Under the pieces are notes generated by a model. The model did no database searches and had not been told where the DNA came from. It saw nothing but the letters and a program-made list of their open reading frames with translations. A stretch of DNA of 64,000 nt from assembly GCF_003597395.2 (NCBI RefSeq), contig NC_133770.1, positions 27,986,066 to 28,050,065 of the forward strand, given 5' to 3'. Position 1 is the stretch's first letter. Each line of letters opens with the position of its first letter. The translations under genes and the position numbers were made by a program. Of this stretch, positions 45,561-56,639 are shown piece after piece. The DNA is from Chelonoidis abingdonii. Taxonomy: Eukaryota; Chordata; Testudines; Testudinidae.

Positions 45561-47412
45561 GTAATTTCAGCTGTCAGTAATTTTAGCCCTTTAGTGATTT
45601 TAGCTTGTAGTAGGGAAGCCTCAGTACTCATGCACCATTGACCCAAAGTGAATTCAGCTCAGCAGCTTGTAACTAGATTCATAATAGAATTAAAATTAGC
45701 TCTGATATGCTACAGTAGAGAGAGAAGAAAGTGCAATTGGTATTTCAGGCCCTCAAAAGGGTGCCCATATCATCAGAAATAAATACCTGACCTCCACTTC
45801 TCTCAGTTCACTGGGTTTTGGAACCCATGTCCCTTGTCTAGCTAGTGCTACTTAGTTGATGGTGAGTCACTCTGTCCTAAAACAGTTCCACTGGCCTTGA
45901 TTCACATAATCAGGGTAACAACACTTTATTCTTCCTGCCCCAATAACAGAGAAAATGGGGATCCCACAGCAGCCAAAGTGACCATTTGAGCTGCTGTGGG
46001 CTCATGCTAGGTGGAGTGGGTGTTCCTATGCAAACAAGATCAGCCCCTGAAGTTCTTTTGCACAACTCGCCACAATTCACCACCAGATGTCAGGGTAAAG
46101 CTCATCCTGACTCTGCTTACATAATACAATCTATTTTTTATACATCCTCCTACTTACAGGGGACTACAAAATGCCTTACAGAGCTAGACATAAGCTGGGA
46201 AAAAAGTGGAAGAAGCAGTGTGATTTAAGTGGAGCAAGTGACTCTGTGGCTGTAAGAAGGGAGGAGTTCTAGACAGACAGGTCAGCCATGACCATGAGTC
46301 TGTAAACAAGAATATCATTTTCATTTGGGTTTGGAGATGAATGTAGTGCCAGTGGAGGGGATGGAGAAAAGGAATAGCATGATCTCACTTACATCATTTT
46401 GGAACCCTGGATTCAGATTTTTAAAATTGCCTAAGTGACTTTGGATCACAAATCATAATGAAAATGAATAGGACTTTAGTAATGTGGATACTTTTGAAAA
46501 TCTCACACTGAAGTTCCGAGAGTAGGGATTTAGGAAGACTATAAAAAAATAGCCATCACATTAAATGTTAAGACATTATGCAGAAAGAATACTCTCTCAA
46601 TACACTTTACTCACCCAGAATAGTGTTTTACTCCATGGCTGATATCCGTCAGAATACATGACTACCTCCACAAATGTTTCATTTGACCTGGAATTCTTAA
46701 TTAATTAATTAATTAATTATTATCATTTATTATTATTTCAATTCACTGAAAAATTTGAAGAATATAATTTTTGACTTGACCTGCAATAATTTTTTTTATT
46801 TGTATTTTTTGGAATTGGCAGCAAACTGAAAAATCTATTATTCACACAGCTCTAGTCTTTTATGACCTCCCGAAACATCGCCCAGGAGTCAGGAAGATTT
46901 CTCTTCTACAATCAAAATTGGAATAATTTGGTAGCAGCACCATTCATTTCAATTTTGCCTCTAAAAGTCAAGCACTAGATTTCCTTGTTATGATCAGATA
47001 TGGGGACTGCAGGAGTGGCTGTAACAATATTATTCTTCCCATCCTTAGCTCTTATGAAAAACCCTGGTTATTACAATTGTTGTTTAGAGATAGCATACGC
47101 AAAAAGGAGGTTTAACTCTATTTCCTATCCCAGTCACCTGACATAGTTACAAAGATTAATAACCCTGTCACATGACAGAAGTCAGTAATCACTGACTCCA
47201 GCTCTATTTAGCGCTTGTTTTGTCTCCTAATCTTTATTTACCTATGGAAATATTTAATTTTTCACCAAAAACTCAAAAGCTGAAGGATTTGAGTTGAAAT
47301 GGGAGTTGTAATGCCTCATTGGACTTGTAGTTAATGCCTTGTGTCCCTTTTCTTCTCTGTGGGCCAGAATCCTCAGCTGGACTACATCTCTCAGAAGGCG
47401 TCTCAGCCTGGG
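45561..47412. other. No gene; weak L2-like stretch and a microsatellite
   Basis: 46215-46420 has L2-like phrases (GTAGTGCCAGTGGAGGGGAT, GAATAGCATGATCTCAC). 46424-46503 is an imperfect palindrome (CAGATTTTTAAAATTGCC ... CTTTTGAAAATCTC). 46698-46720 is a short (AATT)n tract. Nothing else was recognised. Confidence 0.4.
46698..46720. repeat. (AATT)n microsatellite
   Basis: About five to six perfect AATT units (CTTAATTAATTAATTAATTA) followed by an AT-rich tail. Confidence 0.85.
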
Positions 47413-47890
47413 TGTGATACAGCATGGCCAGAGGGCAGCAGGAGAGGGTTAGAAGGGAGTCTTATTCCCTGTAAGGGGAAGAAAGTTTGCTATAGATTAA
47501 TTAGAGCACCCGGAGCCAATCACATGATAAAAACCCCTGCTTCAATCAGACAGTGTGGGAGTTGGAGCAGAGAACAGTTTGAAGGAGTTGGAGCAGAGAG
47601 GAATTGGTGCTGGAGCAGAGAACAGTTTGAAGGGAAGCAGAGGACAGTTTGGAGAAGTGCTGCGGTGAGCTAAGAAGTCCAAGACCCTCGGTAAAGGGAC
47701 ACCTGGCTTGTACAGAGGGAGGAGAGGAAGCCCCCCACAAGCTGAAGGGCAGGAGAGGGAAGTAGCCCAGGGGAAGGAAGTGTCAGTTCAAGTGGTTGAC
47801 CACTATCCTTAGGGCCCCTGGGCTGGGACCTGGAGTAGAGGGCGGGCCCAGGTCCCTCCCTCTCCACTCCCCTCCTCTAGGACACTAGTG
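47413..47890 (+). mobile_element. Probable LTR fragment
   Basis: It starts TGTGATACAGCATGGCC and includes a TATA-like GATAAAAACC (47527) followed by short GGAGTTGGAGCAGAGA-type repeats (47570-47650). It then carries GGGCCCCTGGGCTGGGACC (about 47812-47830), a block also found in the LTR at 29402-30637 (30009-30026). The right terminus and target duplication are not clear. Non-coding. Confidence 0.45.
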
Positions 47891-49279
47891 GGGCAGTTAA
47901 CATTCCACTGCAGGGGCAAGAAATGGTGCCCTGAACCCTCCCCAAAGAAGAGAAAGCACGAGACCCATCAAAATAGTGCTGGCAATTTGCCACACTGGGA
48001 CACTAAGCTGCACAGCTTTCCCTCACCAAGAAGGGAGACCATGGTGCTTTATAGAAGATGTAGCTCACCTGGAGATCCCAGCCCATGGAGGAGAATGAGG
48101 GCACAAGGAGCAAATTAAAGCTCCCATCATGCACCAAAATTTCCATTTTAAGCCAAAATCTTTTCATGAAAAAATTATTTTTATGTAAATATTTCATATA
48201 GATGAAAAAACATTTTTATTCTGAAAAACAGTTTTGGTGCAATATTTTTGACTAGTCCTATTATTTTTATAGTGATCACTATAATTTAAATGTCTTCTGG
48301 ATCCTCTATTTCCATAAATCATCTCCTGATTTGCTAATAAAAGTTGACAACTTTTGTTAATACATTTATTTAGTGTCTCCAACAAATAATATTTAAACAG
48401 TACTCATTACCTATGGTATCTTTGTGCAGGCAGTACTTCTGGTACTGATGACATTTAAGAGGTAATGGCCATTTTCTCAAAGATTTCTATACTACTTCAG
48501 AACATTCAAACTATGTGTGAAAATTAAGTAAGGTAACCCAATTTGGAAACTGAGTAAATAGCATATGGAGTCAGTGGAGTCCTAATTATACCACTTATGT
48601 TTAATATTCAGTTCTCTAACTTTTTTTCTTCAAATTACCAAAATGAAGTGGAATAGACACTTTATGGATTTGTTTCCTTTGGTGCACACATTACTAAGCT
48701 CAAACTCTGAGGTACCATAATTAACAAAAAGTTATACAGCAGAGAGCTTATAATACAATTGTAACAAGATTAAGTAAAAGAAATCAAAGTCAATTTGTGT
48801 TTAGTGGTTTGGGGAATAACATTTCTGTCAAGTTGTTGAACACTAATCATTAAAACACCGGAATAATCCACCTCCTAATTAAACAACAATAAACAATTGT
48901 CAATGGCACATAATTGTTAAAAGTCAGCAAAGGAGGCATTAGTGTAAACAAAGATTAGAAAGAGCTCTTTAAAACTAGAATGGGAACATTATTTAATGCC
49001 TGACAGAACAGACTAAACACAATCAGTATTTGCATTACAAAACTTACAAATACCTGCATCAATATTGTTTAGATGACATTGAAGCTGGGTAATATTTAGT
49101 AACATATGAAGCATGTTTTGTCTCATAATCTTTATTTACCTATCGAGATGTTACATCCTCTATTCTGTACATTGTTTTTCAGTATCCCCTAATCTTAGGA
49201 TCAGATATATTTTAGAAAGAAATTCAGGTCATTCTGGTCCATTGATGATGACTAGTTCAAAAATCGTGGGCTGATTGGA
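47891..49279. other. Repeat-poor AT-rich sequence
   Basis: No gene or recognised repeat. 48800-48990 is rich in homeodomain-like TAATTAAA and SOX-like ACAAT/ATTGT strings and is flagged as a possible regulatory element. Open frames are under 77 codons. Confidence 0.4.
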
Positions 49280-49560
49280 GAGGATTTGCAGTTAATGCAC
49301 TTCGACTGGGTCGTAGGAAACTTAGGTTCAACTGCCAGCTCTGCTACAAGCTTCTTATGTGACTTGGTCAAGTCACTTAAATGCCTCAGTTCCCCATCTG
49401 TAAAATGAAGATGGTAATAATACTTCTCTTCTCCCACACTTTTGATTTACGTCTGCAATTTCTTTGGAGAAGGGGCTGTCACCTACTAGGTACCTATACC
49501 GCACCTATCATAATGAGTCTCTCAACTGGGGCCTCTAGATTTTTCTGTAACACAAATAAT
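49280..49560 (+). mobile_element. MIR-type SINE with L2-type tail
   Basis: The blocks CTTAGGTTCAACTGCCAG, CTCTGCTAC, ACTTGGTCAAGTCACTTAAA, CCTCAGTTCCCCATCTG and TAAAATGAAGATGG are in MIR order. GGAGAAGGGGCTGTCACC and ACCTATACCGCACC form the tail, and it ends in AACACAAATAATAG. A 94-codon frame crosses it by chance. Confidence 0.7.
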
Positions 49561-49663
49561 AGAAATAAAGGTGGCAATGGTATATTAGGAAAGCTTTTAA
49601 GCACAGTGGACAAGGCTGAAAGCAGCAAGGTAACACTTTTTTTTTTGGTCAGTCTGGAGACCT

Positions 49664-49910
49664 AAGCTTGTCTACACAGCAGTTAAACACCCACTGCTGG
49701 CCTGGGTCAACTGACTTCAGCTTGCTTGGGCTGCAGGACTGTTAAATTACTGTGCAGATACGTAGGGCTTGTTCTGGAGCCAGAGCTCTGGGACCCCATG
49801 AGGGGAGAGGGTCTCAGAAACCAGGATCCAGCCTGAGTCTGAGCAAGCCTGAATCAGCTGACCCTGGCTGGATGTGTTGTGGGTCCTTTATTCCAGAATA
49901 GACATACCCC
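49664..49910. mobile_element. TIR element (TGTCTACAC family)
   Basis: It opens AGCTTGTCTACACAGCAG and closes CCAGAATAGACATACCCC, inverted counterparts. At about 247 bp it is shorter than the relatives at 33245 and 53107. It contains no transposase. Confidence 0.5.
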
Positions 49911-51689
49911 AAGGTTCAAATCCTAATTCGCAATAGTGAAAATGAGTGTTTTAGTCTTTTATATTAACCCTATTTGGAGGCACCACGAAAGCAGCAGAAA
50001 CAATTTGGCATGATCATTAGTCTCTCTGTTCAAGATAGATCCAGAACTGGGACAAGACAGCACTATGGTACTTGTCTGGGAGATTTGGCCAGAATGTGCA
50101 CACACTATGCCTGGTGCTAACTGTGATATTAAACCCTTACCACTGAAAGCACTGAATTTTCTTTCAGATTTAAAGCCATTTACACAACTGGGGCAGGGGG
50201 AAGGAAGAAAAGAAAAAAAAAAGATGACGTATTTGGAGAAGGTGAGGATATCTTATTAAAGGAAAATTTCTAAAGTATGGAAAAGTGGAGTGGGTTCAAC
50301 AAAGGGAAAATGAATGGCTGCATTTTCTTTGCAGCATTAAAATTAATTATGCAGTTACCCTGCTTTAATTGATTACATTTTCATTTTAGCAAATATTTCT
50401 AGTGATAATTGTTATATTTGTAGGTATTGGCACTGGGCTCTGTCATTTTTAAATTTCAGCAACCAAGAATTCCTCTTTATTCTTTCATCAACATGGGTGC
50501 CAGATTCCCATCTCATAAGAGGCTGGATGTTTACCACCCTAAATCTGCCTCCTCCCCATCCCCAGGGAAGCAGTTTCCAGACATAGTGGGTTGAACACAC
50601 GTAAGATAATGCAGCCTTGGAGCTTGAATTACCACAGTATCACACAGTTGATTTCATTGAAGTGGTGATTCAGGTCCTCAGTATGCAGTAAAATGCAATT
50701 ATTTGCCCTACAAGGTTTTGGGAGGAGGCGATAATGTGTTTCCATGGCTCTGGAAGAAGCAGGGCGTTATTTCAGAGGGACTTCCTAGTGGAAGGGTCAT
50801 GAGGCTCTTCATCTGTGCCAGAATCAAAGAATACACCAAGTAATAATAACTACTTCTCTTGTTCAGAAATAATGGACTGGTTTCATCCCTGTTGTAATTC
50901 CACTAATTTAATTAGCATTTTACTACCATTGAATTTGCCCCAATAACTAAGGTTTATTTGCCATGATTAACATTTCCAAAATCAGGTTGTTTTGTTAGAA
51001 TAATGCTTCTGGAAAAAGAATAACAACACAAGTACTCTAGTGCAGTTCCTCAGTTGGTATAAATAAGCATAGATTCATTGAGTTCACTAAGAAGCTGATC
51101 TGTAATACTTAGGAACAAATTATTAAAATTCACAGTGAAGGGAAAAGGTATGTCAGCTGTTAGAAAACATACCAAATGTTATGGTGTGAGTGTTCCAGTG
51201 ACTTTTGTTCATGAATGAATGATGGAAATTGATTCTCTTTGGCTGTTTCATTCTTCATGTTTTATGCATAATCCCATAGATTTCAATAGGAGATTAAGAG
51301 GTATAATTTGCATGATAATACTTCAATTGACATCCTGTGTGGGTTGTCCAAAGGAGCTGCAGATCTCGTGTAATATGACTGGAAGCTTCTTTTTTATCTT
51401 CATTAATAGTACTTTATCCATTTTCAATGACATTCCAGTACCTTCAAAGAAACCGTTCTTTCACTGCAAGTAGCCCTATGATATCAATGACACCACATTC
51501 TAATTTAATCAATGTGCAGAGATTTATATGTATGACTCCACATACATCATGAAGGGAGTATCCACTCTCATTTTCCATTTATTTTGCCATGATTACCATT
51601 ACCAAAATCAGCTTGTTTTGTTTGTGTGATTGTTTGTTGGTTTGACAATGCTGACATGATGAAAATACACCGGGGTGTGCATTCTTAAG
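49911..51689. other. No gene; a short partial duplication
   Basis: A stretch near 50950-50995 (TTTATTTGCCATGATTAAC, TTCCAAAATCAGGTTG) recurs diverged at 51578-51625 (TTTATTTTGCCATGATTACC, TACCAAAATCAGCTTG). A weak palindromic module lies near 50878-50945. Nothing else recognised. Confidence 0.4.
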
Positions 51690-51739
51690 GAGAAAATCTA
51701 TGGGAGGACTGCAAAGTAACATGAAACTAAAAAGAAATG

Positions 51740-52192
51740 ACTAAGTGAGGATATGACAGAGGTCTCTAAAATCATGACAGGTATGGAAACTGTAAATATG
51801 GAAGAGTTATTTACTCCTTCTCATGACAGAAGAACTAAGGGTCCGCAAATGAAATCAATAGGCATCAGGTTTAAAATAAACAAAAGGAAATATTTCTTCA
51901 CACAGCACAGTCAACCTGTGGAACTCCTTGCCAGAGGATATTCTGAAGGGCAAGACTATAACAGGGTTCAAAAAAGAAAGGTCCATCAATAGCTATTAGC
52001 CAGGATGGACTGGGACAGTGCCCCAACCTCTGTTTGCCAGCTGCTGGGAATAGGCGACAGGAGGATGGATCACTTGATGATAACCTGTTCTGTTCATTCC
52101 CTCTGGAGAACCTGGCATTGTCCACTGTTGGAAGACAGGATACTGGGCTAGATGGACCTTGATCTGACCCAGTATGGATGCTCTTATGTTCT
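51740..52192 (+). mobile_element. CR1 3'-end fragment
   Basis: It begins around AGTGAGGATATGACAGAGG and runs through GGTTTAAAATAAACAAAAGG, ACACAGCACAGTCAACC and TATTAGCCAGGATGGACTGG to TATGGATGCTCTTATGTTC. This is the same 3' series as in 3920-6562. It has no intact RT. Confidence 0.8.
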
Positions 52193-52195
52193 AAT

Positions 52196-53106
52196 TGATG
52201 CATCTAATTAACAAAATTTAACAGTGTTTTAAATATAAAAGTATAAGTAACTAAATCAAAAGATACCAGACGGACAGACTTCTGATGTACATTAGGTTAA
52301 GATTAAGGGTATTCATGTCCTATTTGAATGTGTGCATTTCAAAATATTGTAAGGTAAATTTTGCTGATTTAACAAAATCTCCATGGTTAAGGGCTTGATT
52401 TTGTCTTTCTCATGATCCCTAAGCAAGCAGATCAGAAGAGAGATTCTCACTGAGTATAGTGCATATAATTTTATTTAATACAGGTTAGATTGCAAATCCA
52501 TAGTTACACTGAGTAGTATCTTACTTTTCAAGTAGTCTCATTGATTTCAATGAAACTATTTACAGCATTAATTACTACTCTGTATAAGGATGTGTGGCTG
52601 AATCTAGCCCTATATTATTTCTAATTGCTGCACTTTTCCATTACAAGCAGGTAATTTTTTTTTGTTATTATTTATGTTACTTCAAATATCTTGCAATTTT
52701 TCCAGAGATAATGTTGTGCTTCTTACCACACTTGGTGGAGCTCTTAATTAAAGATAATATATATTTTTAATCTTTATTTAATTAGTTTGTTATTTAATGT
52801 GTTAATTGAGAATATATGATTCTGTTATTGAGAGTAATTAAATGTATCATGGGGATGCCAACAGATGAGATAACATGCTATAAGGGTAGGGACTTCATGC
52901 ATGTGATTCACAGGCATAAGGACTAGTTTAATTCACTAATGAATTTGTCTCAGTAGTTTATAGGAAGATAAAATGTCATGGTTACTAGCTGTCTTTTTCT
53001 TTCAAATGAGTAGAAGATTTTTATGGGTAAAAGGGGCCATCCTGCTCCTCTTGAAGGTAACGGCAAAACTCTCATTGACATCAATAGAAGAGAAATCAGT
53101 GCCTGG
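52196..53106. other. AT-rich, no gene
   Basis: 52640-52850 is an extremely AT-rich, repeat-poor stretch with several TTAATTAA-like strings. Weak palindromic modules lie at 52520-52615 and 53050-53105 (CTCATTGACATCAATAG). Nothing else recognised. Confidence 0.4.
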
Positions 53107-53282
53107 GGTATAGGTACACTGCAATGTAAGCTCAAGGTTAGAGGGAGTTAGTCAGCTGATCCATGTTAGGGAACCCTGGACTTGAGCATCTACACATATT
53201 TAAACCCTACGTTAAGACTTTTCTAACTGGTGAACAAAACTAGGGCTCTGATCTCCACACTGCAATGTACAGACCCGAGTCA

Positions 53283-53695
53283 TGGGGTGACCATATATCC
53301 TGTTTTGGCCAGGACAGTCCCTTTGTAAAGCCCTGTCCTGGCCATCTCTACCTTTTGTTTTTGCAAAACTGGGCATTTGTCCTATCTGCTCTTGCCAACT
53401 GATCATCAGTTGGAAAGAGCAAATGGGACAAATGCCTAGTTTTGCCAAAAAAGTGGGGTGCAAACCCTCGTGGGGCACAGAAGAACGTGCGGGTGGAGGC
53501 AGGAGAGCAGCAATGCCAGCCCTGAGTGGAAGGGAGGGAAGGCTTGGGCTTAGCCAGCCCTGCATGGGTGAGTGGGTGGCAGGGGGCCTCCGACCATCCC
53601 CCTGCAGGGGTACGCGGGGATGGAAGAGGACGGGGGGCCTCGGGCCAGCCTCACACAGTGTCCCATTTTCCCTTTGGGAAAATATGGTCACCCTA
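53283..53695. mobile_element. TAGGGTGACCA-family element, 413-bp variant with hairpin
   Basis: It starts TGGGGTGACCATATATCC and ends AAAATATGGTCACCCTA. The 8-bp flanks ccgagtca (53275-53282) and ctaagtca (53696-53703) agree at six positions. Unlike the 115-120-bp copies it carries a long hairpin (53358-53452) and a GC-rich block after it. Antisense and sense frames of 159 and 112 codons over the GC-rich block overlap each other and are not considered genes. Confidence 0.7.
53358..53452. repeat. Long near-perfect hairpin
   Basis: The left arm (53358-53403, e.g. GGGCATTTGTCC, CCAACTGAT) pairs with the right arm (53405-53452, ATCAGTTGG, GGGACAAATGCC) with only a few mismatches and a one-base centre at 53404. 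Arms are about 45 nt. The structure lies wholly inside the hAT-like element. Confidence 0.85.
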
Positions 53696-54723
53696 CTAAG
53701 TCAAAGTAACCATATCCCAGAGTCCCTAACAGTCCCTTGCCCCACAATGTGGCCTCTGTAGCCTTAGGCCTGTGTTACACGGTGGGAAAACTTTACAACC
53801 CACCCTGCATTTTACAGGAAGTTTGAAGCAGCTTGCTTTGCAAAAGCCATGATTGGTTCACTCTCCATAGCAAACCCAACAGGCTCTGTGATAGTGTGCT
53901 TGCAGATCGGTGATCAGAAGAGAATGGGTTAATGTTGACCTGACCTGCTGCTGTTTGCAAAGGGGGAGTGGCTTCCCCTTTCAATAGAGAGGGTTGCAGA
54001 TTGTTGGAAAGAGAGCACTAAAGAAGGTGTCCCATAGAATTGTGGAATACTTCCAACTGACTCTGGGACTCAAGTTAAGTAGGGTTGCATCTACGCTGCA
54101 AAGCAGTAGGCCTCGGATCCTGGGTCCCACCTTAACTCGAACTCGGACCCTTGAGCCCTTCAGGGTCCTGGGATCTGGGGTCTGAACCATGGTTTAATGC
54201 AATTAAACACAAGGGGAGGTTATGCCTGAACCCAGGCTCAAGCATAGGCTTAGGCTGCAGTGTAGTCATACCCTGTATTACTCTTTATCCGAAAAGAAAA
54301 GAAACAGGAAGTGAAACTTACTGCTAGATTCAAAGTTCACTGAAGTCAGTGAGAGTCTTTCCATTGTTTTAATGAGTTTTGGATTGGATCCTCTTTTCCC
54401 CCCTCTCTTTCACCCATTCATAGAGTTATGGTGTGAGATCCTGACCTCTTGAAGAGTTTTGTCATTGACTTCAATGGAGTAGGAATTGACCCATGTAATT
54501 GAAAGCCTGAAGCTTTTTACGGTACTATTCTGTGATGCCACCATGTTTGCGAACACTGGGAATTGAACAGAGCATGAGTCTGTACAGTTTGAGTGAAAGC
54601 ACCAGGATCTATAGCTAGGGGCTGTAACAGACTCACATCCACCATGGAATGGACACAGAAGGGGATGTATGACATAGACTGACCTGTGAGTTTCAGCTGC
54701 ATATACAGAGGTAGTAGTCTGAC

Positions 54724-55373
54724 TGTAGCGGGGTGGTCAGTTGGGGCTGAAAGAGAGAAAACCCTGATCTGATTACAGAAACAGCTGCAGCTGGGCCATG
54801 CCCCAATCAGGCCCCAGCTGGCCTGTATAAAGAGTCTGAGAGCCAGGAGCTCTGCAGTCTCTCTCTCTGTCTGTAGAGGGAGATGGGCCTGGCTTCAGGG
54901 AGCTAGAGACAGGGTATCTGAGTGAAGCAGGGCTGGGGTAAAGGAAGAGGAGCTGTGGAGCTCTAGTCTGGAAAGCCCCAGGCTGCAGCCTAGCAGAAGG
55001 CAACCAGGTACTGGGGGTTGCAGAGGGCAGCCCAGGGGTAGGCCAAGGCAGCAGGTCCAAACCCAACCTTGCCATGATGAGTAGGCTGATACTGCAGTCT
55101 GCCCCAGGGCTGGGGGCTAGACAATGACTAGCAGTAGCCGTATACTGAAGCAAGGTGGGTTAGTGGGTAGGGGTTCCCTGGGGCGTGGAGACCCTAAGAC
55201 TGAGGGGTTACTGCCAGGGGGCAGTGCCCCAGATAAAGGGGCACTGAGTCTGGGAGGGACATGGGGGCCAAAAGGTGGTAGTGGGACACTGGCCTGCAGA
55301 GGGTGCTCTGGAGAGCTAATTCCCGGAAGAATCCAGCAGGAGTCACCTCAGAGGTGAGTCTGCACTCACTACA
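54724..55373 (+). mobile_element. Solo LTR (650 bp) inserted into the terminal repeat of a hAT-like element
   Basis: It begins TGTAGCGGGGTGGTCAG and ends CTGCACTCACTACA. The flanks ctgac (54719-54723) and gtgac (55374-55378) form a 5-bp duplication with one mismatch, falling in the TIR of the surrounding element. A CCAAT string (54803-54807) sits 19 bp upstream of the TATA box TATAAAG (54826-54832), a coherent LTR promoter. A CT-rich initiator-like stretch (TCTCTCTCTCTGTCTG) follows at about 54860. No retroviral genes. Open frames of 77-126 codons are not conserved coding. Confidence 0.85.
54803..54833 (+). promoter_or_regulatory. LTR promoter: CCAAT and TATA boxes
   Basis: CCAAT at 54803-54807 and TATAAAGA at 54826-54833 are spaced as in many LTR promoters. 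Position within the U3 part of the LTR supports the reading. Activity today is unknown. Confidence 0.5.
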
Positions 55374-55680
55374 GTGACCAAACAGCAAATGTGAAAAATT
55401 GGGATGGGGTGGGGGGCAATTGGAGCCTATATAAGAAAAAGACCCCAAAATCAGGACTGTCCCTATAAAATCGGGACATCTGATCACCCTAAGAGGTAGA
55501 TATTTCCTACTTCTGTATAAAATATCAAATCATATTTTTAAAAAATACATCTAGGTACTAGATTCAAATCCACCTTTTTGTGTGTGTAAGCAAATGCTTT
55601 CATAGAATAATCACTCTCATAAAATTGTTTTTACATAGTCAGGAAACATTGTATGAAGATGTCTGCCATAAAGATGTGGA

Positions 55681-55830
55681 ACAATGAGGAACCTTTGTGG
55701 CACCTTAGACTGATGAAGTGGGCTCTAGCCCATGAAAGCTTATGCCCAAATGCATTTGTTAGTCTCGAAGGTGCCGCAGGAATTCCTCGTTGTTTTTGCT
55801 GATACAGACTAACACGGCTGCTACTCTGAA
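55681..55830 (+). mobile_element. Penelope-like fragment with inverted terminal segment
   Basis: The tail blocks GATGAAGTGGGC, AAAGCTTATGCCC, TTGTTAGTCTCGAAGGTGCC and ATTCCTCGTTG match 15240-15335. The first 27 bases (ACAATGAGGAACCTTTGTGG and CACCTTA) are the inverted counterpart of the block around 55767-55795. The result is a fragment with inverted ends, seen in Penelope-like insertions. It closes ACAGACTAACACGGCTGC. Confidence 0.65.
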
Positions 55831-55835
55831 TACTG

Positions 55836-56639
55836 TATATGTAGCTCTCTGCCATGTCTCTATACTTGACAGTCCCTGAAAGGGCTCAAGTGTAATCATA
55901 CAATCTACTTGTTCTCTAATGCCCTTAATTCATCGTTAAAGGCACTATGAAATACTTAATTAAGGAGCACAACGGAAGTGTTAGCAAGACTACAGAGAAG
56001 AATAGGCCAAATTCTGCCTTTGGCTGCATGTGCATGACTCTTGGGAACCTCAGTGGGAGCCCTGTGCATGCATCTAACTCCAGAATTTAGTTTAAAAATA
56101 GGCCTATACTATGTAGATGAAAAGTCTGTGAATTTGCTCTTAATTGATCCTTTCGCTGCCCTCCTCAAATTGTGTCTTTGTGATTGGAAGGGAAAAAAGT
56201 ATCAAACCATTTTTACTTTAATGAGAAAATATGAGCTTTATTCTTTCTTTATTCTGCTGACACAGAAATCAATGGCAAAATTCCTATTGATTGGGGCCTA
56301 AAAATGTTATCATAATTGACAGTGATTGGTCTCAAGAACTCTGTTCTTTGCATCATGCTGGGACAGGAAAACCATATTCCAGTTGCTCTTCTAATTCCTT
56401 TTATGGTTGCTGCTCTGTAAGACTCAGGACTCTGGAAGCAGCCCAGATGGCCTGGGGAATTTCCAGGAACCTGGTGCCTAAGCAGGAGTTATGCATATGC
56501 ACAAAACATTATAAGATAGCTTTGAAATCACTTTGTGGAGCAAAGCATGTTCAGTTATTCTAGGTGGGTTATTAATCACATCTTACATTTTTACATGCCT
56601 TGTGGGAGACATATGCTGAAGGTCTCATACAACCAGTAG
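55836..56639. other. No gene or confident repeat
   Basis: Two plus-strand frames of 86 and 90 codons (56041-56301 and 56291-56563) overlap slightly without domain features. A palindromic module lies at 56007-56092 (AATTCTGCCTTTGGCTGC ... CTAACTCCAGAATTTA). Nothing else recognised. Confidence 0.4.

Larger units (their letters stand above)
53107..54273. mobile_element. TIR element (TGTCTACAC family), interrupted
   Basis: It opens GGTATAGGTACACTGCAATG and closes GCTGCAGTGTAGTCATACCC. It contains the hAT-like element at 53283-53695, after which the internal TAACCATATCCCAGAGTCCC block continues. Shared interior phrases (GGATCCTGGGTCCCACC; GGGTCCTGGGATCTGG) match 34500-34540 in the copy at 33245. 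No transposase. Confidence 0.55.
54715..55491. mobile_element. TAGGGTGACCAGAT-family element, split near its left end by an LTR
   Basis: The element is flanked by a perfect 8-bp duplication agaggtag (54707-54714 and 55492-55499). Its left end TAGTCTGAC (54715-54723) is separated by the LTR from the rest, which continues GTGACCAAACAGCAAATG and ends TCTGATCACCCTA. Without the LTR it is about 120 bp, like 35583-35699 and 59562-59676. Confidence 0.82.

Noticed and set aside
53212..53761. Overlapping sense (112-codon) and antisense (159-codon) frames
   Set aside because: Both cover the GC-rich half and hairpin of a hAT-like element; no protein family features.
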